Notes: a model not told the origin generated them from the sequence alone. 64,000 nt of DNA from Sphingobacterium lactis (GCF_011046555.1 NZ_CP049246.1:2666001-2730000); one strand, 5' to 3'; counted from the stretch's first letter, positions 43,597-52,239 are shown. Numbers and translations are program-made.

Positions 43597-44232
43597 ATTC
43601 TTTAGCTGTTCTTTCTTTTCCTTATCCAAGATTTTGGAGTATTCACTGATTCCGGTCTTCATAAATTCCTCCGAGAATTCCAGATCATTCGTGATAGGGA
43701 CAATTTTTCTGTTTTTATAATATTCCATCAATTCTGCCCTTGTTTTGTACTTTGCCTGGGTATTGCTTTCGTACCGCGCAATCGTCTTTAAATAATCCTC
43801 CGTGTAGGGATGTTTGTTTGCGGGATCACGCAGATAGGTTTTGGTTTCTTCCTTATCGAAACCAAACGTGAGTTCCACCTCTAGATATATATCACCGTAG
43901 GTCTCAAATTTGGAATGGTAAATGGCAAATAGATCCTCCATTTCCATGTATTTATACAACAGGTAGGTGACAGCATCCAAGGCATAATACGGCATTTCCA
44001 CCTCTTGGGCCAAATGCTCTTGTTTCAGCAGCCACTTGATCAAGGGTTTGTCTTCCGGTTCGGAGTTGTGGAATAACGCCATGATCAATTGCGCTCGCGG
44101 CCAGGAATTCCGATCAAAGGACCAATATCCATGCTCCGCCAGGACGATATCACAGGCGAAGGCATCCAACGTGCGTTCATCTTTGGTTTGACGGAAATCG
44201 GTAATTATTTTCTGTAGGTTGTTCGTATCCAT
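43579..44232 (-). CDS. Unrecognised soluble protein
   Basis: A 217-residue, acidic, probably all-helical protein without signal peptide or membrane segment. I do not recognise a family. It contains DRNSWPRAQLIMALF near residue 40 and a cluster of aromatic residues around AVTYLLYKYMEMEDL, and ends in a lysine/glutamate-rich tail. It is the last of a run of three short leftward genes (with 44258-44602 and 44659-45105) separated by 25 and 56 bp, which could form a small operon. Confidence 0.55.
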   Translation of the reverse strand: MDTNNLQKIITDFRQTKDERTLDAFACDIVLAEHGYWSFDRNSWPRAQLIMALFHNSEPEDKPLIKWLLKQEHLAQEVEMPYYALDAVTYLLYKYMEMEDLFAIYHSKFETYGDIYLEVELTFGFDKEETKTYLRDPANKHPYTEDYLKTIARYESNTQAKYKTRAELMEYYKNRKIVPITNDLEFSEEFMKTGISEYSKILDKEKKEQLKNENRDR

Positions 44233-44257
44233 GCTTTCTTTATGGTAGTGTTTTCCC

Positions 44258-44602
44258 TTAAATTTCTTCTACTATGGATTTGCCTTTGCTCAAATCTCCG
44301 GATGTCCATTGCCAGGATTCATGTAGCCGAACCTTGCCGTTCGGTAGGATTTCCGGTATGGATTCGCAGGTTCCAGTCATGAGCTTGCCATCGGTGTTGA
44401 TCTGATGATAGCGCATGTCAATAGTGCCGTATTCACTCACAACACCTATTAGATGTCCGTATTGTATATTCCCGCCCTGATAATCGGCAAAAACAATCTG
44501 CCCAACCTGTCTGTAATGGAATTTCGTCGATGACGAAGTTTCCCCATTGTTGGAATTTTCAATCGTTTGGAATACTTTATTGTGGTAGTTGACCATTAAC
44601 AT
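44258..44602 (-). CDS. Small conserved protein of the kind often labelled N-acetylglutamate synthase
   Basis: A 114-residue soluble protein. The pattern FHYRQVGQIVFADYQGGNIQYGHLIG, RYHQINTDGKLMTGTCESIPE and RLHESWQWTSGD (each shown in part: FADYQGGNIQYGHL) matches a widespread ~110-residue beta-rich family that is carried as n-acetylglutamate synthase in many annotations without evidence. No GNAT acyl-CoA motif is seen, so that name is doubtful. An ATG two codons later (44596) is an equally good start. Function unknown. Confidence 0.65.
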   Translation of the reverse strand: MLMVNYHNKVFQTIENSNNGETSSSTKFHYRQVGQIVFADYQGGNIQYGHLIGVVSEYGTIDMRYHQINTDGKLMTGTCESIPEILPNGKVRLHESWQWTSGDLSKGKSIVEEI

Positions 44603-44658
44603 AGCAAAGGGTTTTATATCATTTAATACGGCTTCTTATTGGTTTTAGTATGCATCCC

Positions 44659-45105
44659 CTAAATCCATCGCCGAGTTCGCTGTTCGTATGCGGTAAAGGC
44701 TGCTTTAAATTCTTGACGCATCATGGTTTCCTCATTCGGGATATACCAATAGTGGAATAAGCAGAAAAATAGGATCGGGAAGATCAACAGCAGAGGGTAT
44801 CCTGTATACGCTACATAGCCTACCAATATCGTAAGAAACCCCAGATAGATCGGATTGCGGGAAATGGCGAAAATTCCGTTGCTTAGCAGTTTGGTGGGTT
44901 TCTGAAATGGGTGGTACTCCGCTTTATGTTTGATCATCTGCCCTAATCCCAACACAATGGTCAGCACGCCCAATCCCATGATGCCAATGCCGACCCATTT
45001 CGATACCGAAAAGGAAACCAACAAAAGATGCGGGAAATAATGGCTCAGCAGCCACATCAGCCCTAATGCGAGTAAAAATGGAACGGGAGGGTATAGCTTT
45101 TTCAT
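44659..45105 (-). CDS. Isoprenylcysteine carboxyl methyltransferase (ICMT)-like membrane protein
   Basis: A 148-residue membrane protein with four hydrophobic helices. GIFAISRNPIYLGFL near residue 76 and the C-terminal NEETMMRQEFKAAFTAYEQRTRRW are the hallmarks of the ICMT/PEMT superfamily, where the RNPxYxG and ExxLxxxFG-like segments bind S-adenosylmethionine. Bacterial members methylate small hydrophobic substrates of unknown identity. It is followed by two small genes on the same strand. Confidence 0.85.
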   Translation of the reverse strand: MKKLYPPVPFLLALGLMWLLSHYFPHLLLVSFSVSKWVGIGIMGLGVLTIVLGLGQMIKHKAEYHPFQKPTKLLSNGIFAISRNPIYLGFLTILVGYVAYTGYPLLLIFPILFFCLFHYWYIPNEETMMRQEFKAAFTAYEQRTRRWI

Positions 45106-45227
45106 GGATTTGCAAGATAATGGCGCATTATTTGAGTTAAGATTTCTATAAATTTAGGTATTTATTATCAATACAGTTAAAGACTGTCGATTTTTAAGCT
45201 ACCGGAAAACAGAAAAACATAAAAAAT

Positions 45228-45596
45228 ATGAGATCATTAATTTTAGCATTATTTATTGGATTGGTAGGATTTACTTCCTGTTCCAAGGACGAAGAAAATG
45301 AAGTTCCAGAAGGTGGAGTAGAAGTGGAAAACACAACATGGCAAGGCTCAGGCATTGTGGGCGGAGCTGAAAATGTAAAGGTAACTTTGCAATTTATGTC
45401 CGACGGCGTGTTAAAAGGACGATACGAGCCGAACCCTTGGTCAGGTACATATTCCTTTAATAAGAAGACGCAGAAAGGTGTTGCCATTGAGGTAGATGGA
45501 GATTTTAAATTAGAAATGCCTTTTGAAATTAAAGATGGGCTACTGCATATTTCTATTGATCCAGGAAGGCCAATGACTCTGAAAAAGATAAAATAG
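45228..45596 (+). CDS. Small lipoprotein of unknown function
   Basis: A 122-residue exported protein. MRSLILALFIGLVGFTSC is a lipoprotein signal with Cys18 in the lipobox, followed by an acidic linker (SKDEENEVPEGG). The mature part, with WQGSGIVGG and LKGRYEPNPWSGTYSF, looks like a small beta-rich domain similar to lipocalin-like or DUF-type outer-membrane lipoproteins. No family recognised. A terminator shared with the convergent gene follows. Confidence 0.65.
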   Translation: MRSLILALFIGLVGFTSCSKDEENEVPEGGVEVENTTWQGSGIVGGAENVKVTLQFMSDGVLKGRYEPNPWSGTYSFNKKTQKGVAIEVDGDFKLEMPFEIKDGLLHISIDPGRPMTLKKIK

Positions 45597-45644
45597 GAAA
45601 ATTATCTGCTATGGTCTTGCGCGTTTGAGCAAGATCTGTAAAAC

Positions 45645-45678
45645 AAATAGGGCACTCCATGTTGGAATGCCCTATTTT
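45645..45678. terminator. Bidirectional terminator between the small lipoprotein gene and its convergent neighbour
   Basis: AAATAGGGCA (45645-45654) pairs with TGCCCTATTT (45668-45677), with inner TCCA/TGGA pairing. A and T runs flank it on the two sides. Confidence 0.7.
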
Positions 45679-45686
45679 TATGGTTC

Positions 45687-46055
45687 TTATTTCACCGTGA
45701 CCAATTCGCCATCATCGAACCCTAAGGCGATATGATCGAATTTATTGAACAACTGGCTTTTCAGTTTATGATTTGCCAACAGTTCCTTCAGTGTTTCTCT
45801 TGTTTTCTTCAACAATGTCCATTGACAGATGCTGTCCTGCACGGGCAGGATCAGGTATTTGTTCTTGGGTTCATAATCGATCTCACATGCCCAATCATCA
45901 TCGTTTTCATCATAGCTCTTTGCGCCTGTTAAATAAATCGCATAGCCCTCGAGTGTACCCTTCAATCCAAAATACAATCCTTTAATTGATTTTGGGATGG
46001 TTTCTGTTGCACTTAATTCCTGCAACCAATTTGAAATAGTGTCCTTGATATCCAT
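45687..46055 (-). CDS. Unrecognised small cytosolic protein
   Basis: A 122-residue acidic protein with no signal or membrane segment. GLYFGLKGTLEGYAIYLTG and a DDDWACEIDYEPKNKYL segment suggest an alpha/beta fold of the kind seen in small immunity-like or SUKH-like proteins, but I cannot assign a family. It is monocistronic and is followed on its upstream side by the repeat array at 46202-46602. Confidence 0.5.
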   Translation of the reverse strand: MDIKDTISNWLQELSATETIPKSIKGLYFGLKGTLEGYAIYLTGAKSYDENDDDWACEIDYEPKNKYLILPVQDSICQWTLLKKTRETLKELLANHKLKSQLFNKFDHIALGFDDGELVTVK

Positions 46056-46201
46056 ATTAAAAGATTTTTGACGTGCATTACCAATATGCTAATTTTTGCC
46101 GTCCTTACCTAAAATCATAACGTTAATTTTTTGTTACTATTATGGTTGATGCCAGGGATTGGAAAAAAAATGGGGGTGGGGGGGTGATGGTATTGTCGCA
46201 A

Positions 46202-46602
46202 GCTAAAATAGTTACACCCCTCTGGGGTTGTATGGGTTTTTAGGGATTTTTCTAAAATAGTTACACCCCTAGCGGGGTTGTATGGCGGTTAATTATACTT
46301 AGGCAAAAGAGATACAACTTGCGGATCCCTTAACCAAATTGCGGCAGCAATGTGACGTGTGGTTATCATAGCGCCCATATAACCCCGGAGGGGTGCCACT
46401 ATTTTAGCTCACGATTAGGTGTGCAAAATAACCCCAGAGGGGTGTCACTATTTAGAAACACCGCTGGCGTGGTTGCATGGCGGTTAATTATACAAAGGCA
46501 AATGAGATGCAACCTGCGGATCCTTTAAACAAATTGCGGCAGCAATGTGACGTGTGGTTATCATTGCACCCATGTAACCCCGGAGGGGTGCCACTATTTT
46601 AG
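46202..46602. repeat. Nested inverted-repeat array with a duplicated 126-bp unit
   Basis: Left arms of the type CTAAAATAGTTACACCCC followed by a GGGGTTGTATG half hairpin occur at 46202-46234 and 46252-46284. Their complements, CATATAACCCC then GGGGTGCCACTATTTTAG, occur at 46375-46407 and 46571-46602, with further partial arms near 46423-46479. Each arm folds on itself (CCCC/GGGG). A 126-bp unit bounded by ATGGCGGTTAATTATAC and CACTATTTTAG is present twice, at 46282-46407 and 46477-46602, 195 bp apart and almost identical. The rest of 46056-46734 holds no gene. It looks like a REP- or MITE-type element family with a local duplication. Confidence 0.75.
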
Positions 46603-46734
46603 CGGGAAATTCCCTTCCGTCATTCCTCCCAACGATTTCAAAAATATCACTACCGATTTTGCACCGGATCCATTCCAAATACCCCAAAAAATGAATAACT
46701 TACAATAGCATCGAAAGCACTAAATTAAAATGAA

Positions 46735-47115
46735 ATGCACAGGGCACTGACAATCTTTATCGCCTTAATCTGGTTTGTTAATGGGTTCATTTGCAAGATC
46801 TTGAACCTCGTTCCTCGCCATGAAGAAATTGTCGCTCGGATATTGGGTGGCGATCATGCGCGGATCCTGACGATCGGTATTGGCGTGGCGGAAGTGTGCA
46901 TGGCCTTTTGGGTGCTATCGGGCAAGTGGCGGCGGACATGTGCTTTGCTCCAGATCTTCACCGTAGCGTCCATGAATATCCTGGAATTCATCCTGGTTCC
47001 TGACCTGCTGCTGTGGGGTCGGTTCAATATTCTTTTTGCCTTTCTTTTTATTGTTGTCGTCTATTACCATGCATTCGGTCAGCAATGGAAGACCCCTAAA
47101 ACCCAAAGCGTATGA
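46735..47115 (+). CDS. DoxX-like small membrane protein
   Basis: A 126-residue protein with four membrane helices, matching the DoxX-like family (ALIWFVNGFICKILNLVP near the start, RILTIGIGVAEVCMAFWVLSG in the middle). DoxX relatives are quinone- or redox-linked membrane subunits, though many are uncharacterised. It is the first of four genes that overlap one another: its stop overlaps the DUF2071 start by four bases (ATGA). The set is likely one operon. Confidence 0.75.
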   Translation: MHRALTIFIALIWFVNGFICKILNLVPRHEEIVARILGGDHARILTIGIGVAEVCMAFWVLSGKWRRTCALLQIFTVASMNILEFILVPDLLLWGRFNILFAFLFIVVVYYHAFGQQWKTPKTQSV

Positions 47116-47846
47116 AGTTTCTGAAGAACCATCCCTTCGCCGTCTCTGCTTTTTTCGAAAGTTCGGTCGTGCTGACCTTTGCCGTTCCCAAGGCGGAACT
47201 GCAACCATTGATACCGAAAGCGCTCCAGTTGGATACTTTTCAGGATACATGGGGATTTATCGCCATTGCACTCGTCCGCACAAAAGGCCTTCGACCTAAA
47301 GGAACTCCGCATTTCCTGGGCAATGATTTTGTCCTCTGCGGATACCGGATATTCGTGCGCTACACAAATCAGGAAGGGAAGAGACTCCGTGGACTGTACA
47401 TCATCAAGTCCGAAACGAACAAGCGGAAAATGGAATTCTTTGGGAATATCTTTACGCATTACAACTATACCACCACGGATATCCAATTTTCGGAAAAAGA
47501 AGGCATCCGGGAGATCTATTCCAAGCAATCGGATTTTAATTTTCAGCTAGTGGATTCGGAAACTCCTGTTGAACTACCTGTAGATTCTCCGTTTGCCGAT
47601 TGGAAGGAAGCCCGGCGTTTTGCTGGTCCTTTGCCCTTCACCTTTACCGTTGATGAAAAGGAGGGGACAATCCTGATTATTGAAGGTGTCCGGCAGCAAT
47701 GGATCCCCAAGCCGCTGAAGGTCCAATCCTATCACTTTAAATTCCTGCAAGATTTGAACCTCCGAGGCATCGTCCTGGCCAATGCATTTGAGATCAAAAA
47801 TATACCGTACTATTGGAAGAAAGGAAAAATGGAATCATGGAAATAA
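47112..47846 (+). CDS. DUF2071 family protein (YqjF-like)
   Basis: A 244-residue soluble protein. VVLTFAVPKAELQPLIPKALQLDTFQDTWGFIAIALVRTKGLRPKG (in part: LQLDTFQDTWGFIAIALV) and FLGNDFVLCGYRIFVRYTNQEG carry the DUF2071 pattern (acetoacetate-decarboxylase-like beta fold). The catalytic lysine of acetoacetate decarboxylase is not evident. Function unknown. It overlaps the DoxX-like gene by 4 bp and the methyltransferase-like gene by 10 bp. Confidence 0.82.
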   Translation: MKFLKNHPFAVSAFFESSVVLTFAVPKAELQPLIPKALQLDTFQDTWGFIAIALVRTKGLRPKGTPHFLGNDFVLCGYRIFVRYTNQEGKRLRGLYIIKSETNKRKMEFFGNIFTHYNYTTTDIQFSEKEGIREIYSKQSDFNFQLVDSETPVELPVDSPFADWKEARRFAGPLPFTFTVDEKEGTILIIEGVRQQWIPKPLKVQSYHFKFLQDLNLRGIVLANAFEIKNIPYYWKKGKMESWK

Positions 47847-48592
47847 GACGAAAGCCTTTTCAGGGCGTATGGAATATCGTCCTTTTTAATTGGCATTTCT
47901 ATGTATTGGCCGGAATCGGCTTTATTGGTTTGGCCATTGGGAGTTTGTATTTGCCCGATCAGTTGCAGGTACCCGCGCTGATTGCAATCATACTCCTGGT
48001 ATTGGGCATGTTCTTTTCCTTAGCCATTTCCCATTATATCTATGATCGATCCACCTTGTATGAGCTCCATTGGCTACCGGACCAAAATGATCGCAAGCTG
48101 CTGAATATTAATGCTGGATTAGATGAGACCAGTGCTTTTATCCATTCGAAATATCCGTCGGTCGGGTTGACCGTTTGTGATTTCTACAACCCGCAAAAAC
48201 ACACGGAAATCTCCATAAAACGTGCAAGGAGCATGTATCCACCTTACCAAAATACACTTTCGATTCCGACCGATTATCTGGCTTTCCCGAACCATACATT
48301 CGACACCATCGTCGCTTTCCTGGCAGCGCATGAGATCCGGGATGAACGGGAACGGATCCTTTTTTTCAAGGAACTGAACCGCGTTGCGAAAGCAAACGCT
48401 AAAATCTATATCACCGAGCATCTTCGCGATTGCCCCAATTTTCTCGCATATACTATCGGATTCTTCCATTTCCATTCCAGGGCAACCTGGATGCGGACAT
48501 TCCATGCGGCGAAATTTAAGGTAACTGATGAAATCAAATCGACACCCTTTATAAGCACTTTTATACTTCAAAAAAATGGAGATCCATTATAA
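47837..48592 (+). CDS. Membrane-anchored methyltransferase-like protein
   Basis: A 251-residue protein (ATG at 47837). It has two membrane helices (residues ~10-55) and a class I methyltransferase-like domain. The glycine-rich SAM motif I is replaced by LNINAGLDETSAFI; later parts, VCDFYNPQKHTEISIKRAR, FDTIVAFLAAHEIRDERERI and FFKELNRVAKANAKIYITEH, follow the Methyltransf_11 order. I therefore call it methyltransferase-like, because motif I lacks the usual GxGxG. The start overlaps the DUF2071 stop by 10 bp. An in-frame ATG at 47813 would overlap further and add eight residues. Confidence 0.72.
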   Translation: MEIRRKPFQGVWNIVLFNWHFYVLAGIGFIGLAIGSLYLPDQLQVPALIAIILLVLGMFFSLAISHYIYDRSTLYELHWLPDQNDRKLLNINAGLDETSAFIHSKYPSVGLTVCDFYNPQKHTEISIKRARSMYPPYQNTLSIPTDYLAFPNHTFDTIVAFLAAHEIRDERERILFFKELNRVAKANAKIYITEHLRDCPNFLAYTIGFFHFHSRATWMRTFHAAKFKVTDEIKSTPFISTFILQKNGDPL

Positions 48593-48989
48593 GATTATTG
48601 GCTTTGCCCTGATCGGCTTGGCACTTATCCATATCATTTTTCCGCGATTCTTCCATTGGAAGGAAGAACTGCAACATCTCAGTCTAATCAATAGGCAGAT
48701 GATGACTGTTCATACCTTTTTTATCGCATTGGTGGTTTTCCTACTGGGCGTGCTGTGCGTGCTGGAGACAAACGACCTGATCCATACACAACTGGGAAGG
48801 AAGATATCGTTGGGCATGGCCTTCTTTTGGGGCTTGCGGTTATTCATCCAACTTTTTGGCTATTCCAGCACGTTATGGAGAGGCAAAAGATTCGAAACTT
48901 TCGTACACATCCTATTTACAGGCCTATGGATCTATATGACCATCGTGTTCGGAGCGGTCGGCTTTGGCTATCCGACCTTGTTTGGCTGA
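48576..48989 (+). CDS. Four-helix membrane protein of unknown function
   Basis: A 137-residue protein with four hydrophobic helices. It resembles no family that I can name with confidence. HxxxPRFFHWKEELQHLSLINRQMMTVH is its most distinctive part (in part: FHWKEELQHLSLINRQM), where His and charged residues lie near the membrane. It overlaps the methyltransferase-like gene by 17 bp and ends 22 bp inside the convergent STM3941-like gene. It is the last gene of the four-gene set. Confidence 0.65.
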   Translation: MEIHYKIIGFALIGLALIHIIFPRFFHWKEELQHLSLINRQMMTVHTFFIALVVFLLGVLCVLETNDLIHTQLGRKISLGMAFFWGLRLFIQLFGYSSTLWRGKRFETFVHILFTGLWIYMTIVFGAVGFGYPTLFG

Positions 48990-49504
48990 TAGCGATGAAG
49001 ACCTTTGCGCAATAACTCAAGCAATCCCTGATGTTTGATATCCATGGAACTGGCGGTCAGGTTGAAAGGGGAATCGTAATTCTGCAGATTGAATTTCATC
49101 AATTCCTTTTTAATGGCATTTGTTTCCTGTTCAATATACCGATCAGGATCGTGCACGTGGATGATAACAAAATATTCGCCTTCGATTTGAATTTCAGAAA
49201 AGTGATCGATATCCCCCCATCGTACATAATCCTCCGGATGGTGTTTTGGATCCAGTAGAAGACCTTTTCGATCAATCACCAACATCAAGGGATTGCCGAA
49301 CAGATTCTTCAAACTGACAAATAAGCCCAATCCGAAAAATAGAATGACCAATATACCGATGCCATGGGCCATCACAGGGCTCTTTCCCAAGGAAAGCGTA
49401 CTGCCGAACAATATAAAATACAGGCCGACGGCAACGAAAAATAAGGAAATGATTAAATGAAGGGTGACTCTTTTTCTGCTGGAATATATTTCTATTCTTT
49501 CCAT
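48968..49504 (-). CDS. STM3941 family membrane protein
   Basis: A 178-residue protein starting MERIEIYSSRKR, with two membrane helices (about 14-36 and 45-66) and a C-terminal cytoplasmic PH-like domain containing LVIDRKGLLLDPKH and RWGDIDHFSEIQIEG. This is the STM3941 family layout. I prefer the ATG at 49504; the longer frame from 49537 adds eleven residues not typical of the family. Function is unknown; such proteins occur scattered in Bacteroidota genomes. Convergent with the four-gene operon, with a 22-bp overlap of the coding ends. Confidence 0.78.
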   Translation of the reverse strand: MERIEIYSSRKRVTLHLIISLFFVAVGLYFILFGSTLSLGKSPVMAHGIGILVILFFGLGLFVSLKNLFGNPLMLVIDRKGLLLDPKHHPEDYVRWGDIDHFSEIQIEGEYFVIIHVHDPDRYIEQETNAIKKELMKFNLQNYDSPFNLTASSMDIKHQGLLELLRKGLHRYQPNKVG

Positions 49505-49594
49505 GTCATCTGTTTTTTGGAATTGCCAATTATCCATCCACTGAATTACCGCTTAAATTATGAAAAACTTATTGGCCTGCCAATCACTTTCATA

Positions 49595-50200
49595 TTAATT
49601 AAGCCTATTCATCTTAAAATGATTTAACCACCTGATTTCCGTAACAAAATGATTCAGGCTATCCCTTTCAATAAACAGAACGCTGTCCTTCCTAGAGATA
49701 AGAATTCGTTCCTTTAGGAAATTGTGGGTATCGTATGGGACTTTCTCAAATATGATCGTATCTCCACTGAAATGGTAGTTGCCAAAATGGATTTCCCGGA
49801 AACCAAATATACCATTGATAATGTTTTCACACTGTCCATTTTCTCGGAAAATGAGGGTATAGTCGAACAGATCATCTTTTAACGTCGCTGAAAGGATGGC
49901 TTTTGACCGGAGCACTTCGGACTTGGCAAGGTGGATGGCCGTTATGCTGATCAGCAAAAGTGCATGTGCAATCACTTTAATGGCATGATGCCGAAAACCC
50001 CGTTTGAAAATTCCGATTAAGGTCTCCACAAAGGAGATAATATACAGGATCAGGAGCGGAATAATCAGGAAACCATAGGAGAGGAGGTAGATCGTCATTC
50101 CACCGCGGTCCTCGGTCAGGAACCAAGCGAACATCCCCACAGTGGAGATCAGTGCAATGGCCACGTAAAACTTTCTCTTGTTATTAATGGTGTTTGACAT
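49595..50200 (-). CDS. Membrane protein of unknown function with a C-terminal soluble domain
   Basis: A 201-residue protein with three to four membrane helices in the first 90 residues and a hydrophilic tail of ~110 residues. The tail contains LIFRENGQCENIINGIFGFREIHFGNYHFSGDTI, a pattern like the short beta domains of small membrane lipocalin-type proteins (shown in part: FRENGQCENIINGIFG). No family recognised. It may be cotranscribed with the STM3941-like gene, 57 bp downstream of its stop. Confidence 0.6.
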   Translation of the reverse strand: MSNTINNKRKFYVAIALISTVGMFAWFLTEDRGGMTIYLLSYGFLIIPLLILYIISFVETLIGIFKRGFRHHAIKVIAHALLLISITAIHLAKSEVLRSKAILSATLKDDLFDYTLIFRENGQCENIINGIFGFREIHFGNYHFSGDTIIFEKVPYDTHNFLKERILISRKDSVLFIERDSLNHFVTEIRWLNHFKMNRLN

Positions 50201-51183
50201 CGTTTATTTGATAAAATAACATCAAGACTTAAAAAATATTAGTCTAATGTATGTATTTTTCTTTATTGTGAATTTCGTGAAGTGTAAATTGCCAGAAAAT
50301 AAACAGTTAAATATTTGGAGAATGGGCCATTCTCGTACACAACGCCAATTGATTAAGCAGAATAGATGAGTGGGAATTTGGGATTGTAAAATTTAATAGG
50401 TTCGATTGGAAGTCAGCAAAAAATGAACGTCACTTACCAAGATTATTATTACAAATAATACTGATGGATTCCTGATTAATTTGCTTATATTTAATTGCTT
50501 AAGGGGTTTTTATGACGCCTTTCCAAGCCTATTATATTTTTTATTATTCCAATAAAGATTCTCCCATTTTTTCATTAAAAGCGTAAGCCTTACCACGTTC
50601 TGCACTTACACATTTTGCAATTTTCAATTGATTTCCTTTGCATTTTGATTTTCTAATATTCTTGTTCACATCGCGTTTCCGTAGGTTGGACCTTGTTCGA
50701 CTTCCGAGCGAGGTGCGTTCGGGGTGAAGGCGAGGTGCGTACGTGTCTATAGACACGCTCTCACCACGCTCTCAGTAGGCTCTCACCACGGACGCAACTC
50801 AGACAAGGTCCAGGGCTGATTTATGAATGATTTTCGAAAGGGTTTGATGAAATGTGCTTTAATGATTGATTAAGAGTGGATTTTGTAGGGATTTTGAGGA
50901 TTTATCAAAATAGAGTGTTTGCGGATAGTGACTGTACCCGAAAATGAGGTTTGGGTGGAAAGGTGTTGGAGTACTTTAAAATGTTTTGACACAAAAGAAA
51001 AATATATTTAGGTAAGAGGATAATTGTTGAGTAATCATTGAAAAAAAGTAATATGTCAAGTAATAATTTGATTTTTTAAAATTATTCAAATTTTAAAAGG
51101 TTGATTTATAGTTGAATATGAATTTCGATAATTTTAAATTTTTTATTCTATCGTATTTGTAATAGTTTAACCTAAAAATAACC
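50201..51183. other. Gene-poor spacer
   Basis: This 983-bp AT-rich spacer contains the second copy of the large inverted-repeat element (50687-50812) and a perfect palindrome with 8-bp arms, GAGAATGG / CCATTCTC (50318-50334). No coding sequence is convincing; the 70-codon reverse frame at 50544-50756 starts inside the repeat element. Confidence 0.6.
50687..50812. repeat. 126-bp inverted-repeat element, copy 2
   Basis: The ends are TGGACCTTGT (50687-50696) and its complement ACAAGGTCCA (50803-50812). The core has GTGTC-TATA-GACAC and, on the right arm, ACGCTCTCACC words, and the left arm has two GCGAGGTGCG words. It is clearly a diverged relative of the element at 5425-5546. Confidence 0.7.
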
Positions 51184-52239
51184 ATGAAAAAAGCCTTTAA
51201 ATTTTTGAAATATCTCCTATTTGGGATTGTTGGACTCCTCATACTTCTGTTTTTATTTTTTTATGTAAGTAACCGAATGTTTATCGGTAGCCAGGATGAA
51301 GAATTTACAAGCTATTTGGACAACAATCAAGAAATCGTTTCAGGTCAAATTGAGGGAAAGTTATTTGATGATCGTTTTTATGATTCCCAGGTTTTCTTGT
51401 TTGGGGAAGTGCATGGTTTCGCAGGTAATCAAGAAATGGACCTTAATTTTTTGAAATACCTACATAAAAACGAAGGTGTAAGATATTATATAGCGGAGAT
51501 AGATAGTACGCATGCTAATAAATTGAATCAATTTTTGCATCTGCCATCAAAGGATTTAGGATTATTGAAGGAAGTGGTGACTGCTATAAAAAGAAGAATT
51601 CCGCAACAATCAAGTGAAGAATTATTGCGTAAATGGGATAATATTTATGATTATAACCAAGAATTGGCCGATTCACTAAAAATCTCTGTTATAGGAATTG
51701 ATACGGATTATGATGATACGTCAAGAGTTGTTTCCCGGGATTCCACGATGTTGGTTAATTTCAAAAACGAAGTGAACCGCCTTAATCTTGCTGATGAGAA
51801 ATTTTATGGTTTGTTCGGATTTTATCATGTGTTACAAAAAAGTGCCAGTCAGGGTAAAACGCCATTTGCAGAACTATTGATGTCTTCAGGATTTAAGGTT
51901 ACAAGCATGGTGAGTTTTACACTGGAAAGTGAAATGTACCTGCCTAAAAATCCGCAGTTTCCAACTCCAGAAGATGAGAAGATCGCTTGGGTAAATGCAG
52001 ATGGTCCATTTAAGCTTGTAAAAGGAATACATGATTTTGAAAAGCTAAGACCAAATTCGATAAATCTATTTAAACTCGATGCTGAAAATTCACCATATCG
52101 TTCTTCCGAGAAATTAATAACGATTAAATCAAGATTGTTCGGAGAGAGTTTTTCAGCAGAGAAAGGAACAGCAACGACCGATTATTTTCAATATGTTGTA
52201 TTGCTTAAAAACTCTAAAGCGCTTACCCCGCTGAAGTAA
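51184..52239 (+). CDS. Membrane-anchored EreA/ChaN-like-fold protein of unknown function
   Basis: A 351-residue protein with one N-terminal membrane helix (residues ~12-29) and a large outer domain. VFLFGEVHGFAGNQEMDLNFLKYL near residue 70 (in part: GEVHGFAGNQEMD) with a later YYIAEID, and GFYHVLQ near residue 215, give the GE-HG pattern of the erythromycin-esterase/TIKI/ChaN superfamily. These are hydrolases, proteases or haem-binding proteins, and without experiment the activity is open. The gene is visibly more AT-rich than its left-hand neighbours and sits alone at the edge of the siderophore island, so it may be acquired. Confidence 0.7.
   Translation: MKKAFKFLKYLLFGIVGLLILLFLFFYVSNRMFIGSQDEEFTSYLDNNQEIVSGQIEGKLFDDRFYDSQVFLFGEVHGFAGNQEMDLNFLKYLHKNEGVRYYIAEIDSTHANKLNQFLHLPSKDLGLLKEVVTAIKRRIPQQSSEELLRKWDNIYDYNQELADSLKISVIGIDTDYDDTSRVVSRDSTMLVNFKNEVNRLNLADEKFYGLFGFYHVLQKSASQGKTPFAELLMSSGFKVTSMVSFTLESEMYLPKNPQFPTPEDEKIAWVNADGPFKLVKGIHDFEKLRPNSINLFKLDAENSPYRSSEKLITIKSRLFGESFSAEKGTATTDYFQYVVLLKNSKALTPLK

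Noticed and set aside
46202..46602. CRISPR array
   Set aside because: The repeats face each other and vary in length; there are no regularly spaced unique spacers and no cas genes.
46484..46687. A 67-codon reverse frame inside the repeat array
   Set aside because: Most of it is repeat sequence and it shows no protein features.
50544..50756. A 70-codon reverse frame beside the second inverted-repeat element
   Set aside because: Its first third lies in the repeat and the remainder has no homologue that I recognise. A decayed gene is possible but not supported.
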